DNA of 64,000 bases from Medakamo hakoo (GCA_026636295.1 CP089462.1:310001-374000), one strand, 5' to 3'; shown: positions 50,969 through 62,250, numbered from the stretch's first letter. The notes: generated from the sequence alone by a model not told the origin. Numbers and translations: made by a program.

Positions 50969-53157
50969 ATGTCGCCCAAAGCCGCCGACATCACCGCCGG
51001 CTCCGCCGCGGCGGCGACCGTCGTCCAGCTGAAAGCGTTCCTGGCTGAGCGCGGCCAGCCGACGGACGGACTGAAGGCGGACCTGGTGGCACGGGCGGAA
51101 GCCCTGCTGGCGGTGCGTTCTTTTACGGTCAAGGCCACAGTGCATGTGCTGACGGAGGGTGGGAGGGTGGTGCTGTGGCGGGCGAGCGCGCTCCGCCCCC
51201 GTTCCGACGCCTGCATCGGCGGTGCGGGCCGGCGGCGGTGGCGGTGCAGCGCTCTCCCCTCCCGTTTCCGTGCTCTGCCCTCCCTCCTCCCAACCCGGCT
51301 CAGGGGGCGGGACGGTCACGAGCACGAGGGCGTGACCCGCTCCGCCTGCGTGGCGGTGGAAGCGCGTGGAGCGCGCCCTGCCTCCCTCCCTCCTTTCCAC
51401 TGCGGACGGGCCGCCGCCGGCTGGCCTGGCTTCGCTTGCTTTGCCCGCGGCGCGCGCACCCACCCGCGTCCCGCCTGATCCCGGCGCTCACCCGGGCGGG
51501 TAGCCGACAGCTCAGGCCTGCCAGCTATGGCCTCTTTCCTCAGAAAAAGACACGGCCCGAACCTCACCACCCCCCTGCGTGTTGTCGCGCGCGCCCACGA
51601 AAAACACAGGACGAGCCCGCGGCCGACGCGGGCAACGCCCCGCTCGCGGCGGCCGAGGCCGCCGAACCCGGCGGCTCTCCCGCGCCCGCCGACGCGACCG
51701 ACGGCGACGCGCCCGCCGACGCCGACGACGCGGCCGAAGCCATGGACGGCTCCGGCGACGGCGGGCCCAACGGCGCCCCGGACGCGGCTGACCCGCTGGC
51801 GGCCGCGCCACGCAAGCGCCGCACGCCCACGACCGACCCGCTGCCGCCCGACGCGGCGTGGCTCCTCCTCTCCCGCATCGGCACGGACGCGACCGAGGAC
51901 GCGGTCGCCGACTTCCTGGAACCCTACTCGGGTCCCGTCCTGCGCGTCAATATCATCCGCCAGCACCCCAAGGCGCCGTTTGACGCGGGGACGGCGCAGG
52001 TCGCGGTCGCCGACCGGTCGGCCGCGGCCGCGGCCGTCGAAGCCCTCGCCGGCAAGGGCTACTGGCCGGGCGTCGCCACGCCCGTCGGGCTGAAAGTGAA
52101 GGAAGGCGTCGTCGTCAACCCAGCGTCCCGCGGCGGCGGCGGCGGCGGGTGGGGCGGCCGCCCCGGCTGGGGCGGCGGCCACGGCGGCGGCCACCACGGC
52201 CCGCCCGCGGGCGAGGTCGACCCGCGCGACCTGCCGCCCCCCGGCGTCGAGCCCTCCGTCTCCAAGGTGTTTGTGTCCAACCTGCCCGCGGGCACGGGCG
52301 AGGCGGAGCTGCGCCCCCTGCTGGAGGGGTGCGGCCCCGTCCACGAAATCCATTTCGCGCCGCCGCGCGGCCCGATGGACCAGTTCGTCGCGGCCTTTGT
52401 CTGGTTCACCACGCGGGCCGGGTGCGACGCCGCCCTTGCCCGCCTCAACGGGCTGGAGTGGGGCGACTCCCGCGTCCTGTGCCGGGTCGCCCGCCCGCGC
52501 ATCCGCCCCGCCCCGCCGCCCGCCTGGGGCGGGTGGGGCGGGTATGGCCACGCGTATGGCCACCACCACCACGCCGGCCACCACCACGCCCACCACCACC
52601 ACCACGGCCCGCCGTCGTACGGTGGCGGTCCGTACGGCGGGCCGCCGGGTGCGGGCGGGGAGGTCGCCCCCGGCGCGTACTACGGCGCGCCGGGCGCGGG
52701 CGCGCCGGCGCAGGCGGCCGCGCAGGCACCGGCCGGTGGCGGCGCCGACCCGTACGCGCCCTGGGGCGGCGGCAATGCCGCGTCCGCCGCCGGCCCGGCC
52801 GATCCGGCGTACGCCCAGTACTACGCGGCGGCCGGGTACGCCCCGCCCGCCGACGGGTCCGCCGCGCCCGGCGCCGGCGGCGCGCCGCCCGCGGGCGCCG
52901 GCGGCAAGGACGGCAAGGACGGCGCGCCGTCCGGCGGCGGCAAGCCGGAAGCGTGGGCCGGCGCCCAGGTGGCCGCCCGCGCCCAGCAGCAGCAGCAGCA
53001 GGCGGCCTGGGCGGGCGGCAACGCCCCCGGCCCCAACGGGTCGGCGCCGGCCGGCGGGGCCGGCACGATGCCCGCCCAGCCGGCCCAGCCCTGGGGCGGC
53101 GGCGGCACGTACGACCCGTACGCCAGCGCGTACGGCGGCGCGGGCGCGGCGCAGTGA
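50969..53157 (+). CDS. SAP-domain and double-RRM RNA-binding protein
   Basis: Two exons, 50969-51112 and 51610-53157, give 563 residues (donor GTGCGT). Exon 1 encodes a SAP motif (VVQLKAFLAERGQPTDGLKA), which typically binds scaffold-attachment DNA. An acidic Ala/Asp-rich linker follows. RRM1 (AWLLLSRIGTDATEDAVADF to LKVKEG) and RRM2 (VSKVFVSNLPAGTGEAELRP to VLCRVARPR) come next, separated by a Gly/His-rich linker. The C-terminal 200 residues are low complexity: a histidine cluster (GHHHHAGHHHAHHHHHG), Gly/Ala/Tyr repeats and a short glutamine run, which could favour condensate formation. A nuclear hnRNP-like role is inferred. A small additional exon inside the 497-bp intron cannot be excluded. 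Confidence 0.8.
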
Positions 53158-53562
53158 TGGTGGTGACGGACCACGAGTCCAGTGTGCCTGGGGCGGCGCG
53201 CCGCCCAGGCAGTCCGTCCGCCTTACAAAAGGAGAGAGGCTGCGAGGAGGTGGGGATGGGATGGGGGATGGGCGGGGAAGGAAAAAAACGCGACTGGCAA
53301 ATTCTTCCGGCACGTTTTGATTTTGTTTTTTTGGGGGGGGGGAGGGGGTGAGTGACACTAAGGGCACGGGGGAATGCGCGCGCTGCTGGTGTGTGCGATG
53401 GCATCCAAAAAAAACTGGGGAGTGGGCGCCGGCCCGCTGCGGAGGTGGTGCTGCGGGGAGGGGGAGAGGGTGGGACCGCGCTGGAAAGAAGGCTTGTCTT
53501 TCCATCACAAAAAACAAAACAAAGGAAAAAATGTCATGCCACATGTCCTTTTTTTTCCAACA
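53158..53562. other. Convergent 3' region, no gene seen
   Basis: This 405-bp spacer lies between the SAP-RRM stop and the MCM9 stop. It contains G runs (53332-53341 and nearby) and A-rich stretches (53500-53530). No supported coding or RNA feature. Confidence 0.5.
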
Positions 53563-56122
53563 TCACCACCCACCGCCGGCCACCCCTCCCAGCGCAGCGG
53601 CGGCGGCAGCCCGGGCCTTGACGGCCGCCCGCGCCGCCGCCACGTCCAGCGCGACCGCGCCGTCCGGGTCGGGCGGGGGGCCCGCGAGGAGCGGGTCGCG
53701 GGGCGGCGGCGGGCGCGGCGGGCCCGGGAAGCCGGGGCCGAGCCCGCCGCCGCCGCCGCCGCCGGCCAGGGCCGTCAGGCGCACGGCCACGACGGCGTCG
53801 ACCTCGTCCGCGGTGCACTTGCCGCCGCACAGCCGGGCGTGGGCGGTCGCGACGCGGGCCAGGGCTTCCAGCGACCGGACGGTCGGCGGGGGCGGCGAGC
53901 TGCCCCCGCCGCCGCCGCCGCCGCCGCCTCCCTCCCCGCCCGCCGCCGCGCGCCGGGCCGCGTACGCCGCCAAGATGATGGCCTCGGCGCCGGGCGACAG
54001 CACGGGCGGCTGCCGGGCCCGGGCCCAGGCGATGAAGGCACGCAGGGTCGGCGCGTCCCAGGGCCGCAGCGCGGGCGGGCGGGCGGCCGCGGCCGCGCCC
54101 AGGCGGTGGTCCGCCAGGCCGGCGTCCCAGGCGGGCAGGCGGGCGTCCCGCAGCGCCAGCTGGATGTCGAAGCGGGACAGGAGCGGGGCTTCCAGCGGGG
54201 GCGGGCGGCCCCGCCCGCCGCCGCGCCCGCCGCCGCCGTCCAGCGGGCCTGCCGCCGCGACGACCGCGCACCGCGTGCGCAGCGTGGCCACCACGCCCGC
54301 CTTGGCCACGCTCACGGTCTGCTGCTCCATGGCCTCGTGCAGGGCCGCCCGGTCGGCGGGCGGCAGCGCATCCAGCCCGTCCAGCGCCGCCAGGCCGCCG
54401 TCGGCCAGCACCAGCGCGCCCGGCTCCAGGGCCCACGCCCCGCCGTCGCTCTGCACGGCAGCCGCCGTCAGGCCCGCCACCGACGTCGCCCGCGCGGCCA
54501 GGCTGACGCCCCGCGGCGCCGCCAGGGACGCGGCCGCCCGCAGCAGCGCGGTCTTGCCCGTGGCCGGGTCGCCGCACAGCAGGACGTGGACGTCGCCCCG
54601 CGCCGCTGCGCCGCCGCCGCACGGCCCGGCCGGGCCCGGGCCGTGCCCGCCCACCAGGGCCAAGGCCACCGCCAGCTTGGCGTCGGCCAGGCCGTGCAGG
54701 GACGGCGCGATGGCGGCCAGCGCGGCGTCGCGCGCGGCCAGCGGGGCCGAGGCGTGCGCGTCCCAAAAGGCCGCAAACGGGTCGGCGGGGCCGGGGGTGA
54801 GGAGCGTGGGGGTCGGGGCGGGCGGCCCACCGCCGCCGCCGCCCGGGCCGGGCAAGGCTAGGGGCGGCGGCGGGGCGGGCAGCGCGGGCGGGCCGGGGAC
54901 CGCCGCTCCGCCGCCGCCGCCGCCCACCACGCACAGCCCCGCCACGACGACCGCCAGCTCGACGCCGCACCGGTCGCCGTCCCGGGGAGGCTTCATCCAC
55001 CGGTTGACGAGCACGCCCACGACGTCCGCCTCGCAGCCCGCGGGCGCGGACCCGGCCAGGTCGCCGGTGAGGATAATGGGGACGGACGGCGCGCGCGCGC
55101 CCGGCGGCGGTGGCGGGGGCGCGTCGCGTCCGCCGCCGCCGCCGCCGCCGCCGCTGGGGCGGGCCTGCAGCCGGGCCTCCTGAAAGTCGACGAGCTCGGG
55201 CGGGTGGTGGGGCGAGGCCGCGGCCGCGCCGCCGCCGCCGCACGGCCCCGCGCCCGCGCCCAGCCAGGCGCCGCCTTTGCAGCGCCCCGCCCCGCCACCG
55301 CCGGGCGCGGGGCCGGGGCAGCCCTCCGCGGCGCGTGGTGGGGCGGGCGCGCGCTGGGCCGCCAAGTCCGCTGCCCGACGGACCAGGGTGCCGCACCGGC
55401 CGCACTCAAAGGTGCGGGCGGCTTCCAGGGCGCGCACCGGCCCGCAGCCGACGAGCGTGCCAGTCAAGCTGACGAGCCGCCCCGCGTCGGACGACCGCAG
55501 GGTGCCGATGGTGCTGGCCGGCGGGTGGACGCGGCTGCCGCCGCGCGCCCCGGCCGCCGCGCTCGCCCGGCAGTCTCCCGCGCCCGCCGACCCGCCCAAC
55601 ATGCCTGGCGGCGGCGGGGCCAGTCGGGGCGCCAGGCGGGGTTTGAGCGACGCGGTGGCAGCCCAGGCGGCGGCGGCCGTGTCGCCGGCGCCAGCGGCGG
55701 CCGCCGCTCCGTCCAACAGGGCTTGTTGCGCTGCCAGGCCACCCGCTTCTAACGACGCCAGAGACGCCTCGGGCCGGCGGATGAGGGCAGTGGCGAGGGC
55801 CGGGGACGCGGCGCCGAGGGAGACGAGCGAGAGGCGGAGGGCGTGCGTGCGCGCGGCGTCGGCGTGGGCGAGGAGCGCGTCGAGTTGCTGTATTTTAGGG
55901 TGTGCGGTTAGCTCAGGGTATGCGCCAGCCGTCTGCCGTGCGTGGCGGGTGCCGAGGGCGGGGAAAGCGGGCCTGGGCGGGGCGTGAAACAAGCGCAGCC
56001 GAATGCAAAAAAACGCGCAAACGCACGTCTCGCTCGTGCTCCAGCAGAAACGCCGCCCACTCGGCTGGGGAAGGGTCGGGGGGTGGGGGAGGGGCGTTTT
56101 CACCCCAAACCGGGGTGGCCAT
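53563..56122 (-). CDS. MCM9: MCM9-type helicase
   Basis: Two exons, 56027-56122 and 53563-55887, give 806 residues (donor GTGCGT; junction EFLLEH-like ERD-QLDALL). The N-terminus WAAFLLEHERD matches MCM9. A zinc-finger region (FECGRCGTLV to GRCKGG) and the entry PSLHGLADAKLAVALALVGG precede the AAA+ core. Walker A is LLCGDPATGKTALLRAAA. Sensor and arginine-finger regions are HEAMEQQTVSVAKAG and PLLSRFDIQLAL. The Walker B-type motif reads LVLADGGLAALDGLDAL, where MCM proteins normally have D-E-F-D, so the catalytic glutamate is replaced by glycine (54376-54378). MCM9 works with MCM8 in homologous recombination and repair. The C-terminal winged-helix tail seems short. Large glycine-rich inserts are present. 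Confidence 0.88.
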
Positions 56123-56660
56123 TGTGAAGTGTGCGCGAGGAGGTGCCCAGGCACCCGCGGGCCCCGCAGGCAGCAGCAGCAGAGCTGTCGGGGAGTGAAA
56201 GGGAGGGGACGGGGAGAGAGGGCGGTCGCTCGGCCGGACCGCCCGCCCGCACTCTGACGACGCGGCTCCGACCAACCCCCTCACCGCCCGCGCCACAGGG
56301 ACCCTCCTTCCAGGCCCTGCCCACATCTGTGAGTCACAAGCGCGCGCCCACATCAAATTAAAGCGGGTGAGTCTGCCCAAGCCACCCACAGCGCCCAGGT
56401 GGCCACCTTGGGGACGCCGTCGTGCGCTGGTGCTGGCGGCCCGCGTGTGTGCTCCCACCGCCACCCTCAAGCAGCCGGCCGCGCGTCCCTCGCCCGCCAC
56501 CCTCCTCTCACCGCAAACCCCAATCACGCGTCAGGCGCGCACGGAGTCTGGACCGAGGGAGAGGCAGAGGCTTTTAACGCACTCCACGCCCGCGCTGCAG
56601 AGGCATCGCTTCCCCCGTCCGGCCAACCCATCAGCCACCACACACGCACACACGCGTCCG
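56123..56660. promoter_or_regulatory. Divergent spacer, MCM9 / RING protein
   Basis: This 538-bp region holds two promoters. A donor-like GTGAGT at 56369 and acceptor-like CAG sites before 56661 leave room for an intron in the 5' UTR of the RING gene. No coding feature is supported. Confidence 0.45.
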
Positions 56661-57216
56661 ATGGGCGGCCACTGGGCGACCGTCACATCCAGCGCGGGGG
56701 ACGCGTCCACTGCTACCGCGGAAGATCGGCAGGCGGCGGGCGGGAGGGGCGGCAGCCCGGCGGCCGACGACACGCCGGCCGGCCCGTCGACGGCCGCAGC
56801 TGCTGCTGCTGCGGCGGCGGCGGCCGCCTATCAACCCTCTCCCCGCCGCCGCCGCGTCCGCGCCTCCACCCTCGCCGCGGCTCTGGCCTGCGACGCTTGC
56901 GCCGGCGTCTTGCTCCACCCCGTCACGGCCGCCGCCTGCGCGCACTCGTTTTGCGAGGCGTGCGTCAACGGGTGGGTGGACGGCGGCGGGCGCGCGTGCC
57001 CGGGGTGCGTGCTCGACGCGCAAGCGGGCGACGGCGGGGCCGCCGCCGGGTCCGGCCCGCCACCCCAGCGCAAGCGCGGCCGCCCCGCCGCCGCCGGCAC
57101 GTGGGGTGTGCCCTTGGCACCGCCCGAGTCCAGCCTGGGGTCCAAGCCGTACGCGAGCGGGCGGCTGAAGGCGGACCCGACGCTCGCGGCCATCGTCGCG
57201 CGCGTCTTCCCCGGCC

Positions 57217-57259
<43 letters not shown>

Positions 57260-57374
57260 GGAGGGCGGCGGTACCGGCGGTCCGTCTGCTGCGACGCTGG
57301 CCGAAATGGAGCGGCGGTACAGTGCGGCCCGGGCGGCGGCGGCGGCGGCCAAGGCAGGCGGGCGGGCGGCGTAG
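56661..57374 (+). CDS. PCGF/DRIP-type RING finger protein
   Basis: Single exon of 237 residues. An alanine-rich N-terminus (including a run of 12 or more Ala) leads to a RING finger: ACDACAGVLLHP, then CAHSFCEACVNGW, then ACPGC. The ligand order is C-x2-C, C-x-H-x2-C-x2-C, C-x2-C. About 55 residues further on, GRLKADPTLAAIVARVFPGR matches the L-x-x-D-x-x-L-x-x-x-x-x-x-[IV]-[FY]-P motif that follows the RING in Polycomb PCGF/RING1 proteins and plant DRIP ligases. A basic KRGR patch suggests nuclear location. A run of about 15 glycines precedes a final helix. It is probably an E3 ubiquitin ligase subunit; whether Polycomb or DRIP-like is unresolved. Confidence 0.78.
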
Positions 57375-57547
57375 ACAGGCATGGAGGGAGGGAGGGAGGC
57401 GCGCGCGTGGAATGAGAGGGAACACGACGTGTGGCCTGGGAAAACGAGGCGGGACGCGCGCGACCACGGCACAGTTGACAGACAACACGCACACACACAC
57501 ACCCGCACACACATGGCCACTCCACACCCACCCCACCCCCACCCCCC
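57375..57547. other. Short convergent spacer
   Basis: This 173-bp stretch holds the 3' ends of the RING and NAGS genes, with a CA repeat at 57485-57515. No other feature is seen. Confidence 0.5.
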
Positions 57548-59579
57548 TTAAAACCCGATGCGCTTGCCCGGCGGCGCGGCAGCCGGCCCCAAGTCCTTGA
57601 CGATCGCTTTCACAAACAGCTTGGCCCCGCGGCCCGGGTCCACGCCCGCCCGCCGCCCGGGTGGGAGCAGGGCGGACGCCGCCGCCGGGCCCGCGGGCGA
57701 GAAGGCCCGCTGCACAAACCAGTCGGCCGTGCGCGTCGTCAGCAGCAGAACGCGGTCGTAGCCCCGGTCTCGCGCGGCCTGCTCCACGTAGTCCAGCAGG
57801 GCGTCCCCGCGGCCCGACCCCCTGTACGCGGGCGCGATGCAGAAGGCGGCCAGCTCGGCGCAGGCCGCGCCGTCGGGGGAGGTGCCGAGGGGCGCCAGCT
57901 GGGCGCAGCCGATGACGGCGCCGTCGCGTTCGACGACCGTGAAGTCGGGGAGGGCGGCCTCGACCTCGGCCGCCCGCCGCGGGCGGGTGATGCCCGCCTC
58001 GGCGAGCGGGGCGAGCAGGCCCTCGATGGCTGGCGCGTCCAGGGCGTGCGCCGCCCGGATGCCCTCGTAAAAGTCGGCGGAGACCATGGTGCCGACGCCG
58101 TCCCGGGAGTAGAGCTCGAGCAGGAGGCCGCCGTCGGTGCGCGCGTCGACGAGGTGGGCGCGCGTCACGCCCGCCTGGACGGCCGCCACGCAGGCCAGGA
58201 GGGCGGACGGAAAGCGGGCGGCCGCCCAGGAGTCGGCGTCGAGCGGGGGCAGGGAGGGCCGGGTCTTGGGCGGCGGCGGCGCGGCGGCGGCGGGCGCGCG
58301 AGCGGGCGGCGGCGACGGCGCTGCGCCCGCCCACCCCGGCCCCAGGCTCGCTTCCACCAGGGACACCGCGTCCCGCAGCGGCAGCCACTGCGGCAGGCCC
58401 AGGCCCGCCACCTCCGCGCCCGTCAGGCAGACCAGCTTGTCCGCGCCCAGGGACGCGGCCGCGTGGGCGGCGACGTCGTGGCACGCCAGGTTCAGGGGCT
58501 CGCCAGACACGGTGAAGCCCAGGTTGGAGAGGAGGACGACCGCGCCGCCGTCCAGCTGGGCCCGCAGGCCGGCCGCCTGCACGCCGCGCACCGCGCCGGT
58601 GGCGCCGTAGTCGACGCCGCCGACGACGCCCCGCCGCACCGCGCTCACGAAGTTGCCGGACACGACGCGGGCGGGCGGGTCGTAGTGGAACTCGTCGTCG
58701 GGCGAGGACCGGCCGTGGCGGCGCGCGGCCGGGACGGCGAGCGCGGCGGACAGCGACGCTTCGACCGCGACGCGCGCCGCGCCCGCCGCGTCGATGGCGG
58801 CCGCCAGCGCGGCCGCGTCCGTGACGCGGTACCCGCCCACCAGCCGGCCCCCCAACCCGCCGTCGTCGCCCCCCGCCCCCGCCGCCCGGGCCCGCAGGCG
58901 GGCGTCGATCTGGGGCTTGGTCCCCAGGACGACGACCAGGCGCACGCCCAGGCCGTGCAGCAGGGACAGGTCGGCGGCGACGGAGGCCAGGACGTCCGGG
59001 CGGGCCAGGACTTCGCCCGGGAGCAGGATGACAAAGGTCTTGCCGCGGTGGGCGGCGATGTAGGAGGACGCGGCCCGGAAGTGGCGCACAAAGTCGGCGT
59101 GGCCTGGAGGGGGGGGGGGGGGAGGGAAGGAGGGGGGCCGTGAGGGCGGCCGTGCCGAGTTGGCAGGGAGAGGCGCGCCGCATGCCTCCCTTGCCTTTTC
59201 GGCCGCGAGAGCCCGTGCATCGCACGCATTCCCAGGGCGCACGCGTACCTTTGACCGTCAACAACCCCTCGTCCAGCGGCGGGACGATGGGCGCCGGGCT
59301 GGCGGTGGGAGGGGAAGAGGGCAGAGGCGGCGACGGTGCGGCCAGCGGCAGCGCGGCCGGCGCAGCTGCTGCCGCCGGCGATTCTGCGTCGCCCATGCCC
59401 CGCCCAGACGGCGATGCCGGGTCGGCGGGGCCACGAGCAGTCACGCTGCCCCCGCCGCTGCCATTTCCCGGCTCAGCAGACGCGGCGGCGGTGCGGCGTG
59501 GGAGCGGCGCATTGCCGCGCCGGGGCCGCAGCCCTACGAGCCCGGCTCCGCGCGTGACGGCTGGGTGGACCGCCGGCAT
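57548..59579 (-). CDS. NAGS: N-acetylglutamate synthase (AAK + GNAT), plastid
   Basis: Two exons, 59249-59579 and 57548-59103, give 628 residues (donor GTACGC, junction VK-G-HADF). The start MPAVHPAVTRGAGLVGLRPR heads an Arg/Ser/Ala-rich transit peptide. The amino-acid-kinase-like domain has FRAASSYIAAHRGKTFVILL, LGVRLVVVLGTKPQID and RRGVVGGVDYGATGAVRGV. After a proline-rich gap the enzyme continues with LLLELYSRDGVGTMV and a GNAT domain: FTVVERDGAVIGCAQL and FCIAPAYRGSGRGDALLDYV (acetyl-CoA loop R-G-x-G-x-G). This is the ArgA-type architecture. It makes N-acetylglutamate from glutamate and acetyl-CoA, the first step of arginine synthesis in the chloroplast. The second exon follows a long pyrimidine tract. 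It is divergent with APC10. Confidence 0.93.
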
Positions 59580-59856
59580 AGGCGTGCCGCTGTGGAGTGG
59601 AGGTGTGTGCGCACTCGCTGGTGGGGTTCAATGAGAGGGCGGCACGCGCGCCAACGGCCTAGGGGCGCACGCGCCCGTGCAAAGACAGCGGAGCTCGGGA
59701 CTGAGGCTGCGCGTTGAGCTCGTGCAGACTGCATTCGTTTGCTGCTGTGTGTCCGGGGGGCTCCACAGCTCTGGCGTCCCCCACTCCCGGCAGCCGTCCG
59801 TCCATGCGCACGAACGCCCACGGCCTCTGAGAGCCTAACCGCACTTTGGAAACGAC
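59580..59856. promoter_or_regulatory. 277-bp divergent spacer, NAGS / APC10
   Basis: This lies between outward start codons, has lower GC than the coding flanks and probably contains both promoters. No definite element is identified. Confidence 0.5.
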
Positions 59857-60431
59857 ATGGCGGACGACGGCGGCTCGCCCTCGCCTGGGGCCGACGCCGA
59901 CGACGGAGCCGCGCCCGGCCTGCCTCCGCCACCGCCCGTCCACATCGCCGACGGCCCGCCGCTGGACCCGGCCCTCAAGGAGCTGGGCTGCTTGGCCACC
60001 TGGAGCGTCAGCACGGCCAAGGTAAGCAGTGGACGGGCGTGCCTTGTGACCGTCTCTCTCTCTCTTTTTCGACTCGGCGCGCGTCCGTCCACCCATCCCC
60101 ATGCCCACACACACTCGCCCATCCCCCACATCACACCAGCCCGGCAACGGCGCCGACCTCCTCCGCGACGGGCGCACCGACACTTACTGGCAGTCTGACG
60201 GGCCGGGGCCGCACCTCATCACGGCCGCCCTCCCGGCGGCGCACCGCCTGTGCCTGCTGGCCCTGGCGGTGGACCACCGCCTGGACGAGTCGTACACGCC
60301 GTCCACGCTCTCCGTGCGCGCGGGCTCCTGGGGCGGCGACTTGAAGGAGGTGGCGGTCGCGACGCTGTCCGAGCCCGTGGGGTGGGCGCTCATCCCGCTC
60401 ACGCCCCCGCCCGGGTCGCTGCTGCCAGCGG

Positions 60432-60466
<35 letters not shown>

Positions 60467-60670
60467 CCCCACCCCCACCCCCACCCCATCCGCGCCGCCG
60501 TGCTGCAAGTCGCCGTCCAGGCCAACCACCAAAACGGGCGGGACACGCACGTGCGCCAGGCGCTGCTGTTCGGGCCGCGGAGTAGCGCGGGGGACGGTGG
60601 AGGCGCGGGCCTGGGCGCGGATATCCCGCTGCGGAGCGTGGAGGCGGCGGCATGGGCGGGCGTGAGGTAG
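59857..60670 (+). CDS. APC10: Anaphase-promoting complex subunit APC10/DOC1
   Basis: Two exons, 59857-60021 and 60140-60670, give 231 residues (donor GTAAGC, phase 0). The DOC domain reads LGCLATWSVSTAK joined to PGNGADLLRDGRTDTYWQSD, then GPHLITAAL, DHRLDESYTPSTLSVRAGS, LKEVAVATLSEPVGWALIPL and NHQNGRDTHVRQALLFGPR. These are hallmark APC10 sequences, and the first motif is split by the intron. APC10 helps the APC/C ubiquitin ligase recognise D-box substrates during mitosis. A glycine run and an HP repeat lie in a surface loop before AAVLQVAVQANH. The C-terminus lacks a clear Ile-Arg tail and ends WAGVR. Confidence 0.95.
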
Positions 60671-61271
60671 GGCGAGTGGTTAGAAAAAAAAAAAGGGAAC
60701 AGCCCTGGTGGAACATTTTCTCATCGTGTGTTTTTCGACAACAGGAAGGAGGGGGACTCTCTCACTGGGCCCCCTGCAACTCTGTCTCTCTCTCTCCAAG
60801 CAGCAAGCTTTTTCGTCTCTCTCTCTCTCTCTCAACAGCGGGCACGCGGCGCGGGCAGGACCAAAAAAAACACAGGCACCGTCCCGCGGAAAAAAGTGGT
60901 GCATGGGTCTTTTCCAGATGATGGTCCGCTGCACGCGGCGCGCCGCCTTCAAAAAAAAAACGAGACGACAGGTCCGACAAAAAAAGGGTTTGGGGGTGGT
61001 GGTGGGACGAACAGACGAACAAATGAAGGGGGGGGGGCGTGTCAAAAAAGTGATGGGAAGCTAATCAGCGCGTGTTTGGTCGTGGGAGCCTAGTGCCCAG
61101 AAAGCAGCGTGTTTTTCAGCACAGGGAGCGGGGGCAGGGAGTGGGGGGTGGGTGTGGGGGAAGGGAGCCGTGCTCTCTCTCTCTCTCTCAGTCCATAAAA
61201 GGAGAGAGAGGGCGGCGCGGCACACAGGCCCGGCCGTGCAAAAATGAGGGGGGCGGGGGGCGGGCGCGCAC
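60671..61271. other. Convergent 3' region with CT repeats
   Basis: This 601-bp spacer lies between APC10 and the small plastid protein gene. It carries CT repeats (about 60786-60798, 60815-60834 and 61171-61188), A runs and a G run near 61028-61037. No gene is seen. Confidence 0.55.
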
Positions 61272-62250
61272 TCACTCGCGCGCCCGGCCGGCGAAAAAGA
61301 GTTCCTCCGCGACGAGCGCCGCGACGGTCGCGGCCGCCGTGATGGACAGGGCCGTCGCCGGGTCCTGGCCCCGACCGACGCAGTAGGTGGTGACGAACAG
61401 GGCTCCCACGCCGGCGGACAGGAGGTCGTGGCGCTGGGTTGTGTGTTTCGAGTGGGGAGAGGGAGTGAGGCCTCATGAGAGCGCCGGGCTGGGCGCGGGT
61501 CTGGACGAGCGGCGGGCGGGATAAGGCCCCCGGCCCCTCCAAAGCCATGCGCCCGGACGCGCGCAGCCATCGCGTGCGTCCGCACGGGAGCCCGGTTCCG
61601 TCCTCCGGCGACGCCGAGCCACCCCCAGTGCATTGCGGACATGCCAAGGCCCAGCCTGCGCAGGCGGGTGGAGGGGGAGGGACGTCGTGGACGCCGCGCG
61701 CGCAGCCGTTTTTCCTTTTTCCTGCGCTCGTCCGGCCCACCCTGGGTGAAACACCGCTGCGCGCACGCAGAGTGGGGGGCCGCCCCCGGTCGGCAGCGCC
61801 AGGCCATCGCGCTCTTCTCGCCAAGAGATGCTTGTGCCCGGACGTTGCATGACGGACAGGGGGCGGGCGGCCAATCCGACAGACCGGGAGGCACCCTTTT
61901 GGGGGCGGTCGCCGGGCCGCGAAACCATTGGCGCTTCGAGACAGCAACCGCCGGCTTTTTTATTCCAATGCGTGACGGCCGCCACCAGCGGCAGCGCCGC
62001 CTCCGCCAGGTTTCTGCGCCCACCCAGGGACAGGCACGCCCACACCAAAACCAGCCACACGAAAAGGACTCACCGCCATGAACGCCCGGCCGCGCAGGCG
62101 CAGGTCGGCAAGCGCGTCCTTGCCCCCCGGCCCGCCGCCGTTGGGCGAGGCGGCCGCGCGGACGGTGAGGGCGGCGCCTCGCCGCGGCGCGGCAGCTCGC
62201 CGGGCTAGCACAGCGGCGGGGCGCGTGATGGTGGCGGGAGCGGCTGCCAT
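61272..62250 (-). CDS. Small plastid-targeted membrane protein, unknown
   Basis: Two exons, 62074-62250 and 61272-61433, give 112 residues (donor GTGAGT, acceptor CCCAG, phase 0). Each exon alone is short, so the gene is easily missed. Exon 1 is a strong chloroplast transit peptide (MAAAPATITRPAAVLARRAA, then GAALTVRAAAS) ending DLRLRGRAFMA. Exon 2 encodes two probable membrane helices: HDLLSAGVGALFVTTYCVGR and ALSITAAATVAALVAEELFF. The protein ends AGRARE. I do not recognise the family. Size and layout resemble small thylakoid or envelope proteins conserved in the green lineage, but the function is unknown. Confidence 0.72.

Noticed and set aside
56631-59579. A single 982-codon minus-strand frame across NAGS and the RING gene
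   Set aside because: Only its first part (exon 1 of NAGS) is real. The rest is a shadow frame; the NAGS motifs need a splice to another frame.
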